Assembly: GCA_014281115.1 (NCBI GenBank)
Contig: JACONQ010000010.1
Span: 806,001 to 870,000 of the forward strand
Length of the DNA stretch: 64,000 nucleotides
Direction: 5' to 3'
DNA from: Laburnicola sp. R22_1
Taxonomy: Eukaryota > Ascomycota > Dothideomycetes > Pleosporales > Didymosphaeriaceae
The position numbers and the translations under genes are program-made. Each line of letters starts with the position of its first letter. The first letter of the stretch is position 1. Positions 55,308-64,000 of the stretch are shown one piece after another. The notes below the pieces were generated by a model that worked only from the letters and a program-made list of their open reading frames with translations, ran no database searches and was not told where the DNA came from.

Positions 55308-58300
55308 TGTCGTGATCAAGTATGCTCTATTCGGGGCTTTGTAAGGGATCAGATCAGAGTAGGTAGGCAGAAGGCAAATAAAGATCAGAGTAGTGCAAAA
55401 GCCAAGTAGACTCTCAGGACCTCTTTAAAGAGACGACCTCGGCGTTAGTCCAAAGTAATGATGGAGCCGCCAGTGAGCGAGATAAAGCAGAAATGGAATA
55501 TATGTGGCGAAAGGCATTTATAAATCCAAATGAAGTCAGATATCACCAGGTCAGACGTGCAAGGAAAGAGCGAACAACCCAATAGCAGAAAGGAAGCCGC
55601 GACAACCAACCCTCCGGTATACCCTCGCAAGCCACCAGTTCGCCTTTTGCCATGTGTTGCGGCTTGCATGCCCATTTGCACCCCGGTTGCGCAGGTGGTT
55701 GTGATCTTGATTATACCATAGTCTCTTAGGGTCAGCGGGGTGTAGTCACACTGCAGCGCTCAGCTGACCACCCAAGCTCCATGGCTACTACCCAGGATCT
55801 AAATTCATCAAGAGACCGCGACTGATATTCTTCTCATCATATACGGAGTTGGACGCCGCACCGATAAAGTAGTCTCGTGCGCTTACTGATCCAGGGCAGA
55901 TTGTCGTGCTAGACAACCTACACGCAGGCCTGATCGATGGTGCCTGTTATGTGGGTAGCTGGAGGTAACGACATGTTTACCTGCTATAATGACCCTTGCA
56001 CGAATAGACCCGTGCTTTGTTCATATGGAATTCTATATTTTGCGAGGCTCGCATGAACGTGGCAGAAAAGGCAAACGCGATGGTGTAACTGATGGACGAG
56101 ATCAGCAAAAGGACCCGTTGCCAAACCATCCTCGCTGTCCTGGATCTCGTCGGCCCTCAAGGCCACGCGGCTGGTTATACCAACCAGGATATAGTCATAT
56201 GTAGACCTTGTATTGCAGGCTCCCAAACACAGATTTGGCGATGCAATTAGTAGTCAAGACGGTAACATGGGACAAGGCGTTCAAAGGTGGCTATAAGTGA
56301 CACTGACGTAGTCAAGGATATGTGGACGGAGTCTGTCGCGTTAACATAAGGGAACTGGTGATGACCTCAGCTTGGGTTTCTAGATTGTGACTGGCCGTTT
56401 GCAGCGATAATGTCCACATTCACTAGCATGGTTTATAATGAAATGAGGTATTCCATTCAACTCAATCACATGTATTCAAGATTTTTGCACAGAGCTGGGA
56501 CACAGAAAAAAAGGTTATAGCTAGATTTTCTTTTACCATAGTATAGTTGCAGGATACAGCTTTGTTCAAAAAAAAGATATTCCATAAACCCAGGACGAAG
56601 ATAGGAAAAATGAAAACCTTACCCTTAGGCCGAGGTTGTGCGGTTTGTATAGAGTTCGAAATGGATCCAATTACCCATGTATGTGAACAAATGAGGTTTG
56701 CGGTCAGTATTTTTTTATACTCAACTGTCTCAGGTTTAATTTGGGAGACTGAAATAAAGAGTATTGAGCTGTTACCTGGGAGAGGTTGGTAGTTTCCTGG
56801 AGCGATCTACTCGTTACCGTCACAACCACCAGTGGTCATTAGACGCGAAACCTCGTTGACTCTGACGTGGCACAACAGAGGCAATCGGTGATCGAGAGGG
56901 CAAGTCAGCCATAACAGCCACTAAACTCTAAACCACTTGCTAGGCAGCCGTTGGTTGATAAGGCCGTCTTATAGGAGGCAACTCGAAGTAAAAGCCCGGA
57001 ATGATACGGTCAGCCATTCCTCGACGGGTGGGGACGGCGTTGGCGTTTATAGAATCGCCCGGCGTGGGCAGAAATGTGTGCAAGAGGGATTCGCGTTGCC
57101 GCGCTGTCGAGAGAAGCGAGCGCTGACTTGTTTCGAAGAGCTGAAAAGGTTCAGGTACGCAGTTGCCACCATCTCACAACAAAAGCAAGCTCTCAACTTC
57201 GGCAAATGTATGCGAAACGAGCTGGGCGAATGCGTGAGATACAGATGAAGCGCCTTCTCAACGCTAGCCATAGCACCGCGAAAAGCTTACGAAGCGATAA
57301 GCGTCGGGGTTTAAGGTATCGTTGTCGTTCTTTAACCAACGATCGAATGGAGCCAGGAGTTTATTGCGTCGCTGATCATTGCGTAAATGGAATATTAATG
57401 AGCGTGTTTTTCATGATAGCCAAGTACGAACTGCTACCGCTCGACACAAAACAGCTTGAGATGAACTTCTGAAAAGAGATCCAGTGAAGGTGAAGATCTC
57501 CGACGACGACATTTTCTAAAACGGAAACCGGGGTTGTTCCTCTTTCAAAGCTGCGATTCGTGTGCTCAGCCTCGGAGGAGCTAGCGGCTGATCTGACGCC
57601 CATTATACGCTTCGGTGAACCGCCAAGAATGGACTGGGTCAGCCGTTATACGAGTTTCTCTGCCTGGAGCAGCTCTTGACAACATCCAAGACAATTGGTC
57701 GGTCGCCAGGTCTTTTGAGGTTGAGACAACCTGGCCTGACCTGATGAAAAGAAGCGTTGGGGGCTAGCTGGCCATGATGGTAAAGACAGACGGTCGGCTG
57801 CGGGAAGAGCCACTGGGCCTTGGTCGCCGACGCCTCGTAACGTAAACAAGTTCCGACGAGGAAAACGAGTTGACCGGTCAGTTGCGGCAGTGAGGCGGAT
57901 GCCTCGGCTTGACGGGGGTGGGGCTGATTATGGCAGGAAAACCAGACGAAATGGAGAGAAGCAGCTGGCCGTACTTGACTGTGTAATCTGGAAAGAAAGA
58001 GGGTGATGATGCGACGTGGTGAGCTGAGCTGGGGGAGGACAGCCGGTGTTTCGTGCTGGAAATAGAAAGAACAAGGCTACTTTTCCCAAAACAGATGATC
58101 AAGGGCAGCCAACAGACCGTCAGCCAAGCCCTTTCCTGAGCAGTAGCAGCGTTTGTGCTATTGTATTCGCACCTCTGCAGAAACACAGTTTGAGCAGGCT
58201 GGAGGGTGCGCGGGTTTTTGTTCTTTTCCACCATGGTGACCGCCTGGTCCCACGCTCTTCGCAGCTGTACGCGTGGAGTCCTTCAGGCTGAGGCTGATGA

Positions 58301-58676
58301 TCCAATAAGCGGCCAGCTCGCCTTTTCAGGTGGCTGCAGCTTAATCGCCCACTCAGATGGCCAATGCGAGGCTGACGGCGGGCTGAACTCAGCCTCGAAC
58401 CTCGATGCACGACCTGCACCTCACCCAGTGAAATTCGGGACATCAGGCAGAAGGTATTTGGCGCTGCCTTGTCCGCTCCGATCGATCCAGGAGCGTATTC
58501 TGAAGACTGAACACCCGGCAGGACCCTTATTCACCATTGATCTTTGGCATCGTTCGCCGCGAGCATCCGCTAAAGGTAAAATAGTGGGCCCCACCTGGAC
58601 AGAACAGCCCTCAGAGCCAAACCACACCCAAACCAATTCCTCTGCTGCTAGAGGTTGTTGCAAGTAGCAAAAGCAT
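55308..58676. other. 3.4-kb gene-poor zone with dispersed repeat
   Basis: The promoter of the peroxidase gene lies at the left end. The rest holds no frame with domain features or good splice joins. It contains the second copy of repeat C (56488-56577) next to AT-rich sequence. Short frames between 56937 and 57472 are unrecognised. Confidence 0.5.
56488..56577 (+). repeat. Dispersed repeat C, copy 2
   Basis: Partner of 33755-33844 in the same orientation. Differences include TTTTGCC to TTTTACC and GCGGAATGC to GCAGGATAC, mostly G/A transitions as expected of repeat-induced point mutation. Confidence 0.85.
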
Positions 58677-59535
58677 ATGCCGCCGACAAGACGCAAAGGA
58701 AAGATGAAAAATGAAGTGCCTACTAGCACCTCTGCGGGGACCCAGACCAGTGACCCGGCAGCGCCGCACAAGGAAACCATTATAACGGCTCCGACAATTG
58801 ACAGCGCGGCGACGTCGCCGACGTTCCAAACGCCGGGAAAAACTCCACCACGGAAGGTGTTGCGACTCAAATGTCCAACCTGCAATGACTATCCCGATGG
58901 CTTCCGTAGCGAGCACGAACTGCGTCGGTATGTAGGATCCAGCTATCGAATGTCGCACACACTCATACGTCTGCAATGCTTGTGCGGAGTGAGCCTAAAC
59001 CTCGCAATCAGCAGATGTTCGGCAAGACAGACGTACCAACTCTGATTAATAGACTGAGCTGACCATGTATCGAAGACATACAAATCGCGTACATAGGAAG
59101 GCGCGTAAGGTGTGGGTCACCATTGACACGTCCCCTGATAAGACGTTTCTTGCCAATTGCAAGGCCTGTCAGACGGGAAAGAAGTATAATGAATGCTACA
59201 ACGCCGCAAGCCATTTGAGACGGATGCACTTCCACCCGCACAAGCGCGGCGAGAGGAAGATGAGTGCGGCTGAGGCTCGAAGGGGCGGGAAGCCAGGGGA
59301 CTTGGATCCCCCCATGGACGTGCTAAAGGCGAACTGGTTACGGGAAATTGATGAAGTCGCTGGGGATGGGGAAGATTCACCTGAAGAGAGCGAGCGGATG
59401 GAAGTGTCATCGAACCAGCTGCAGCATCCGCCAGCTGCGACGCAGGCCGACGGGAAAGCGCCGCCAACGCCAACCACGCCGTCTACACGAACTATGGCGA
59501 TTGATAGCATCGTAGAAAAAGTCGATGCTTCGTAA
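58677..59535 (+). CDS. Zinc-finger-like protein of the DUF7896 type
   Basis: Exons 58677-58927 and 59076-59535 (148-nt intron) give 236 residues. The N-terminal 65 residues are Thr/Pro/Ser-rich. A C2H2-like unit follows, LKCPTCNDYPDGF...EHELRRHTNRVH, formed across the splice junction. The family block RKVWVTIDTSPDKTFLANCK then leads into ACQTGKKYNECYNAASHLRR with MHFHPHKRG. I know this arrangement from DUF7896 proteins of dothideomycetes, usually longer. An in-frame stop 12 bases before the ATG closes the frame, so the protein is short unless an upstream exon exists. A nuclear role is possible but unproven. It lies between two repeat-bearing zones. Confidence 0.72.
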
Positions 59536-60600
59536 CAGCGACGGCTCACCTGAGCCATGTTCCTGGTAGCCGTACGAGTCGACAAGAGGGCCGAAGAAAG
59601 CGTGGTCCACGAACGAGGAACCGCAACACCGTTTTCCGTCTCCGACGTGTATTGAGCATTCGTCCGCCCAAGGTGCTGTAGCAGCACGCTACCGAAGCGA
59701 CCATATTGTTGGAACACTTGGCTCTGTTCTGAGGGTTATGAGGTCAGGGTCGCACAATGGCGAGAGAAGGAGAAGGGTTTGGACCCTGTCGCTACTGTGG
59801 AGTGTCCCCAAGTAGGTTTGAAGGCACATACAGGAAAGGCATCGCATCGGGGTACGGGTTGGGTTGGGTCTGTACATGTGGAACGACTGCACGAAGACGC
59901 TCTTTGGCCGTGTAAGCGCCTCTTGCCGCGGCCCAGTTGATCATGTTCCATTCCATGTTTTCGTGAAAGCGATGTTGTCATTGGGGACCGTCGCGTCGCG
60001 TGTGCGATGCCAAGTCGCGTGATGAGTCCAATGCGGTAGGTATGGGTAGCCAGACCTAGGTACCGCTCCTGGGTGCATGGCGTTGAAGTCAGAGTGAACG
60101 CCAGTCCCGTGGCTCTGCGCAGGTGAGGAAGAAGAGAGCGGACGGGGCCGGACTGAGAAGTGCTTGTGATGTGCATGCATGTCCATTTAAGGGTGCAACC
60201 GGCGGTTTTGTGGTGTCGATCTCCTTTCGCACGGCACGGTAATGTCGGTCTGTGCGGCTTCCATGTGCGTTTTCCTGCATCTCCAATCCTGCGAAGCCAC
60301 ACACCCCTCGACGCGGCCGCCGCCCCGAACTGCATGTTTCACCTCGGCGCTGCTTGCCAGTCCCCGACGACGTTGCTCCGCGAACCCTGCTGCCATTTCC
60401 GGCCATGCGCCTGCGAGCCCTCCGATAGCACACCCATCGCCCGTCCATCGCATAGCTGTGCGGTGGCGACATTGGCTCCACGTTGCCCCCACAACCCCGG
60501 ATGGAACCACCGGCTTCACAACAAGAAAGAGAGCTCGGGATAGCCGTGTCGATACCCCCATATAGCGGCGCGTGTTGCGGTGCGGTGCCTGTGGCTCGCA
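59536..60600. other. Intergenic, nothing recognised
   Basis: This 1.1-kb stretch has overlapping frames on both strands, none with domain features. The longest, minus-strand 60089-60601, is rich in Arg and Gly and looks like a chance frame in GC-rich DNA. Confidence 0.4.
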
Positions 60601-61951
60601 ATGGCCGGCTACGTGCGCATGTCGAGGAACTACGTCAACCTGGGAAAGCTGTACAGCTTGCAGCCATGGTCCATGTCTCCTACCGTCATGAGCCATAACC
60701 ATGTCAATCTGGGCAACCTGTACGCGTGGTCGCCTAGCCGGCATCCTTGTGGTTGGGCCTACTTCGAAGATGGCTCCATATACTTCACCCCAAGGCGCGG
60801 ATATCTTGACCACGGTAAATTGGAGGCAGAGATGAGGCTGCTCGAACGTTTCGTGCGCCGTCCAACGCCACAATTAGATCATCTCAGATCCAAGGATAGC
60901 ACGTTGAAGCGACTCATCATTATTCCGTAAGACACCGATATAGGCCTTCACTGTCCAGAACTAACACTAAGCCAGTTTGAAAATGCTCGATCATGAACAC
61001 AGGCGCAGTATCTACGCTCGTAATGCTGCTGACTCCGAAAGAGTTGTCATAGAAACGCGACCGTTCCAGCGGGTTGACATCGAGGTGGATCCGTCTGACC
61101 CATCTCGGCAACATGCGACATACTACCCCCAGCCTCTTTTACTCAATTCGAGGTTCCGAACCGATTTGGCGATCGCTTTGGATACTTTTCGCGGTACACT
61201 GATTGGTGGAGTCCTCCAGCCCAATGTACGCCTGGGCACTGGCTTGAAGCTAAGCACATCAACCGACTTCGATTTTCCCAAGTTCACAAGCAATTTTAAG
61301 ATACTAACGCAGCATGGGGGTAAAAGCAACCCCATGGTACTGAAACTGGCACAAGAGAACAAAGCCTCTGAGCACAAATTCTCAAAGCAAGACCAATCTA
61401 AAAAAGAATCATCAGATATAAGGATAAGGGAGGCAGAGCTCAACCGGAGAGAGCGACACCTCATACGATTGCAACAGGAACTGTTAAACTCCATGGCGAG
61501 CTCCAGGAGCCGTGGAAGAAATTCGCCTTTTGAAGTGCCTGATTCTGCCCGGTATCCACGGGACCGGCGTGCTCGATATTCACAAAGCCAGTTAGAAGCT
61601 GATCGCAAAGCCGCTGAGATTGAGGCAAAAGAGCGTGAACTCCACCAAAGGGAGGAAACCCTTCGTTGGAAGCATCGAAGCTTTGTGCTGGAGCAGCAGC
61701 TCGCTGCGATGAGGGGGGGATTTCCACACGGTCGATATCAACCCGTTCTTCACGAAGTCGTTCCTGCGTCGTCGCCTCCTTCAGAGTCCTCTTCCGAGAC
61801 CCCTGAAGACTTTCTCGCTGCTCAAACAAATGCTCAACCCGACTCAGACTACCGTGGCCATCTTAACCCATTCGACGACCCATTCGACGACGGTGGACCT
61901 TCGCTTACGAGGCCTCGGCGGAGTCGGATTAGACTTCCTCGAAACCAATGA
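60601..61951 (+). CDS. Coiled-coil protein of unknown function with N-terminal repeat
   Basis: Exons 60601-60926 and 60976-61951 (49-nt intron with CTAAC branch) give 433 residues. Not recognised. The N terminus holds two copies of a motif, MSRNYVNLGKLY and MSHNHVNLGNLY, 24 residues apart. Next comes an ordered region (WAYFEDGSIYFTPRRGYLD, VVIETRPFQRVDIEVDPSD). The middle and C-terminal half are highly charged, with coiled-coil stretches (REAELNRRERHLIRLQQELL, EIEAKERELHQREETLRWK). The tail is Ser/Asp/Pro-rich and ends in RRSRIRLPRNQ. There is no signal peptide or membrane segment. The start at 60601 is the first ATG in frame; a frame with only GTG upstream is ignored. Confidence 0.65.
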
Positions 61952-62910
61952 TATCGCCCATGTCTTGTGATCATGGTCCCATGGATATTTTGTGGCTGTC
62001 ACGGGGCGATACGTCCTTCGATGTGGATATGAAAAAACCCCGTTTCGGACCGATCCAAAACAATAAAGTTCGAAGCCGTGCTGCATGTACGCTGGGCTAG
62101 AATCGCTTGCCTTGGCCGTACTCATCACTGGATGTGCCCCCCAAAGCCGCCTTTACAAAGTCACATTTTGCTTCGGATCTTATTTTTCTTCTTTTCTACT
62201 TGTGTAAATTATCTCTCAAACGATGTTCGACGTGTATGAATAAAAGTAGAAGAAGAACACTAATAATCATGTACAGTAGACCGATCTTACCCACGATCAA
62301 TATAAATATCTTGCTTCAGATGCGCGAAGGCTGTCACTGGGCGTATTTGAAACACTATTAGGTTATAGATAATGGAACTAGTCAGAAGTGATACACCTAG
62401 ATTGTTGCGCGTCCTTCGCGGACTTCTACTGGGCTTATTTTTGATGCTTTTGGGTCAATGCTCCCAGCAGCATGTAAGCTATCAAACGTGTGAAGCAAGG
62501 TTGTTTGGAAAACAAATGCAAATATATCCACCCCTTCGAATTAAACTGCGCATGTGGCGTTAAATTAACTATTAACTACCTAGGGGTAGAACGACAAAGG
62601 CTTTCATCTCAAATAACATGACAAAAAAAGCAGAACCCCCTGCTTAGTAAACAAAAAGAGCGTAAAAAGGTGATTCACAAAAAAAAAAACGAAACTGCGC
62701 ATAGACGCAGGCAGGATATCAATACCATCGCTAATAACGCGCCTCAATGCTGTCGCCCGCTTGTACAAAGCTCGTGGCTGTGCCAAATACAACAAAACAA
62801 ATCTCGATTTCAGCCGGCCACCATTGCTTGGGGCCACTCTTTCAGGCGCACTGGTGATCAAAATGCGACCATATGTTTACATTTCCTATATTTTGCTACG
62901 CTAAAAAATA
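61952..62910. other. Intergenic with repeat A copy 2
   Basis: AT-rich spacer between two convergent 3' ends. It carries the inverted copy of repeat A (62553-62660) and no recognisable gene. Confidence 0.5.
62553..62660 (-). repeat. Dispersed repeat A, possible LTR end, copy 2 (inverted)
   Basis: Reverse complement of 35532-35633, starting at TGTGGCGTT, i.e. a terminal TG on the plus strand. It has an extra 8-nt duplication (TAGTTAAT) relative to copy 1. Outside these limits the flanks are unrelated. Confidence 0.75.
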
Positions 62911-64000
62911 TCATCGTGGCGAATGCGCATGCATGCCGCTTTCACTGTGGTTTCTAGAATGCAGTCCGTGATCGGATTCCTCGCTGTCACTGCGCAGCGC
63001 CGACTCGACTTGGATGTTGGTCTCGGTGACGACGGCGATGCCGGTGGGACTCGGACAAGGCTTTATGATGGAGTCTTGCGAGCCGGAGAGCGAGTGGTCG
63101 CCGAGTGGGTTGGGGTGGCCTCTGATGTGCGAGCGCTTTTCGACGATGCGCGAGATGCGGCCGCCGCCGCCGGTGATGGTGACGGTGCGCCCGGCGTCTT
63201 TGTTGATGCTCTGCAGCCCGTAGTCGTCGCCGGGGCGCGTGACGTTGGTGGTCATGGCCGTGACGGTCGTGCGGTTGTAGTGGCGGCCTGAGATATCGCC
63301 GCTGACGAAGACGCGGCGGGTGAGCGTGTACAGGAGTGCGTCGACCCAGCCGCACGATGTTAGAAAGGAACCTGCGACGCAGAAGTAGAGGTCGGGGAGC
63401 TGGACGCCCGTCATGGTCATCATGCGTCCGATGGCGAGAGGGAGCGTGAGGAGTACGTATACGGCTGGGTACATGATCATGAATTTGGTGGCTCGGCTGA
63501 GCTTGGTGGTGTCGTTGTTGATGACGTTTCGGAGGCGGTCTTTGAGGTGAAAGAAGACGTGGCCGTAGATGGCGATGGTGCCGAACTCTACGATGAAGAT
63601 CCAGAGGTAGTGGAGCCAGAGACGTTCGGGCTCAAAGTCGACGGAAACCCAGCACTGTCTGTATGTTAGTTAAATTGTGTTAAGGTCGTTGAAGGCGTGT
63701 ACTCACCCAGCCTCCGGCTCGCGTGAAGAAGCGGTCTCCACGCATAATGGGTCCGAGGATGGTCAAGAAGACTGCCGCAATCCAGATCCCCAGGATCGTG
63801 ACGACAAACCACTTGTACTGCATTCGATATCCCTTGACCACTCCCATCCATGTGTGAACCGCGATCGCAAACACGAAGAACCCACTTGACACATCCCCAA
63901 GGTGCAACAAGAAGCCTTGGAGAAAGCAAGGCGCAGTCGGCGCCAGAATCTTGTCTAGGTTCAGCCAGTGGAATGTAATCGAAAAGGCGGCCGATTGTTG
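62911..64000 (-). CDS. cAMP-receptor-like G-protein-coupled receptor, 3' part
   Basis: Exons 63707-64000 (open to the window edge) and 62911-63654, with a 52-nt intron, give the last 346 residues. The 5' end is outside the window. Helices are visible: LHLGDVSSGFFVFAIAVHTW, WFVVTILGIWIAAVFLTILG, LWLHYLWIFIVEFGTIAIYG, YPAVYVLLTLPLAIGRM and LYFCVAGSFLTSCGWVDALL. The loop MRGDRFFTRAGGWCWVSVD with its Cys is typical of fungal cAMP-receptor-like (Dicty_CAR-type) GPCRs. The long cytosolic tail, with GGGGRISRIVEKRSHIRG and many Ser, would be the target of phosphorylation. Two AG sites lie 4 nt apart at the acceptor. The second one keeps the frame. Confidence 0.85.

Noticed and set aside
60089..60601. 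Minus-strand 170-codon frame
   Set aside because: Arg/Gly-rich composition with no ordered segments; overlaps other equally long frames.

Overview
The window looks like nuclear DNA of a filamentous ascomycete, most likely a dothideomycete of the Pleosporales type (inference). Protein-coding genes carry short introns, mostly 47-70 nt, with GTNNGT donors, CTAAC-like branch sites and AG acceptors. The gene content is typical of Pezizomycotina: Zn2Cys6 regulator, DUF3433 protein, NCE102-like membrane proteins, UPF0183 protein, BimC kinesin, DUF7896 zinc-finger protein and cAMP-receptor-like GPCR. I rebuilt gene models by joining open frames across introns and checking that the phase is kept. Exon coordinates are given in each entry.

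Layout. 0-3.8 kb: a broken short-chain dehydrogenase, a 3-mercaptopyruvate sulfurtransferase facing the anaphase-promoting-complex RING subunit Apc11, and an acidic protein of unknown role. 4.9-14.7 kb: a possible oxidative module made of a Zn2Cys6 regulator, a cytochrome P450, a divergently transcribed NADPH-P450 reductase sharing a 711-bp promoter with the P450, and an inositol/sugar-type transporter. 15.8-18.2 kb: a tandem family of four-helix membrane proteins, two intact and one relic. 18.7-24.9 kb: a 38-residue zinc-ribbon-like protein, a methyltransferase, a large DUF3433 membrane protein and kinetochore Nnf1. 27.5-33.0 kb: a SET/MYND protein head to head with a LisH-WD protein, then an RRM protein. 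33.0-37.8 kb: a 4.8-kb block without convincing genes, holding repeat relics and a strongly AT-rich element that looks RIP-affected. 37.8-54 kb: a dense housekeeping stretch (CxxC protein, small conserved-looking protein, mitochondrial IleRS, UPF0183 protein, kinesin-5, succinate-semialdehyde dehydrogenase). 54.3-64 kb: a secreted chloroperoxidase-like enzyme, a second gene-poor zone carrying copies of the same repeats as the first, a DUF7896 protein, a coiled-coil protein of unknown role, and the 3' part of a GPCR that runs off the right edge.

How the genes relate. Most neighbours are unrelated housekeeping genes. The one clear functional association is the regulator/P450/reductase/transporter group, because the P450 needs exactly the electron donor encoded next to it. 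No polyketide synthase, peptide synthetase or terpene cyclase is present, so a biosynthetic cluster cannot be claimed. The two gene-poor zones (33.0-37.8 kb and 55.3-62.9 kb) share at least two repeat families and are probably old transposon landing sites.
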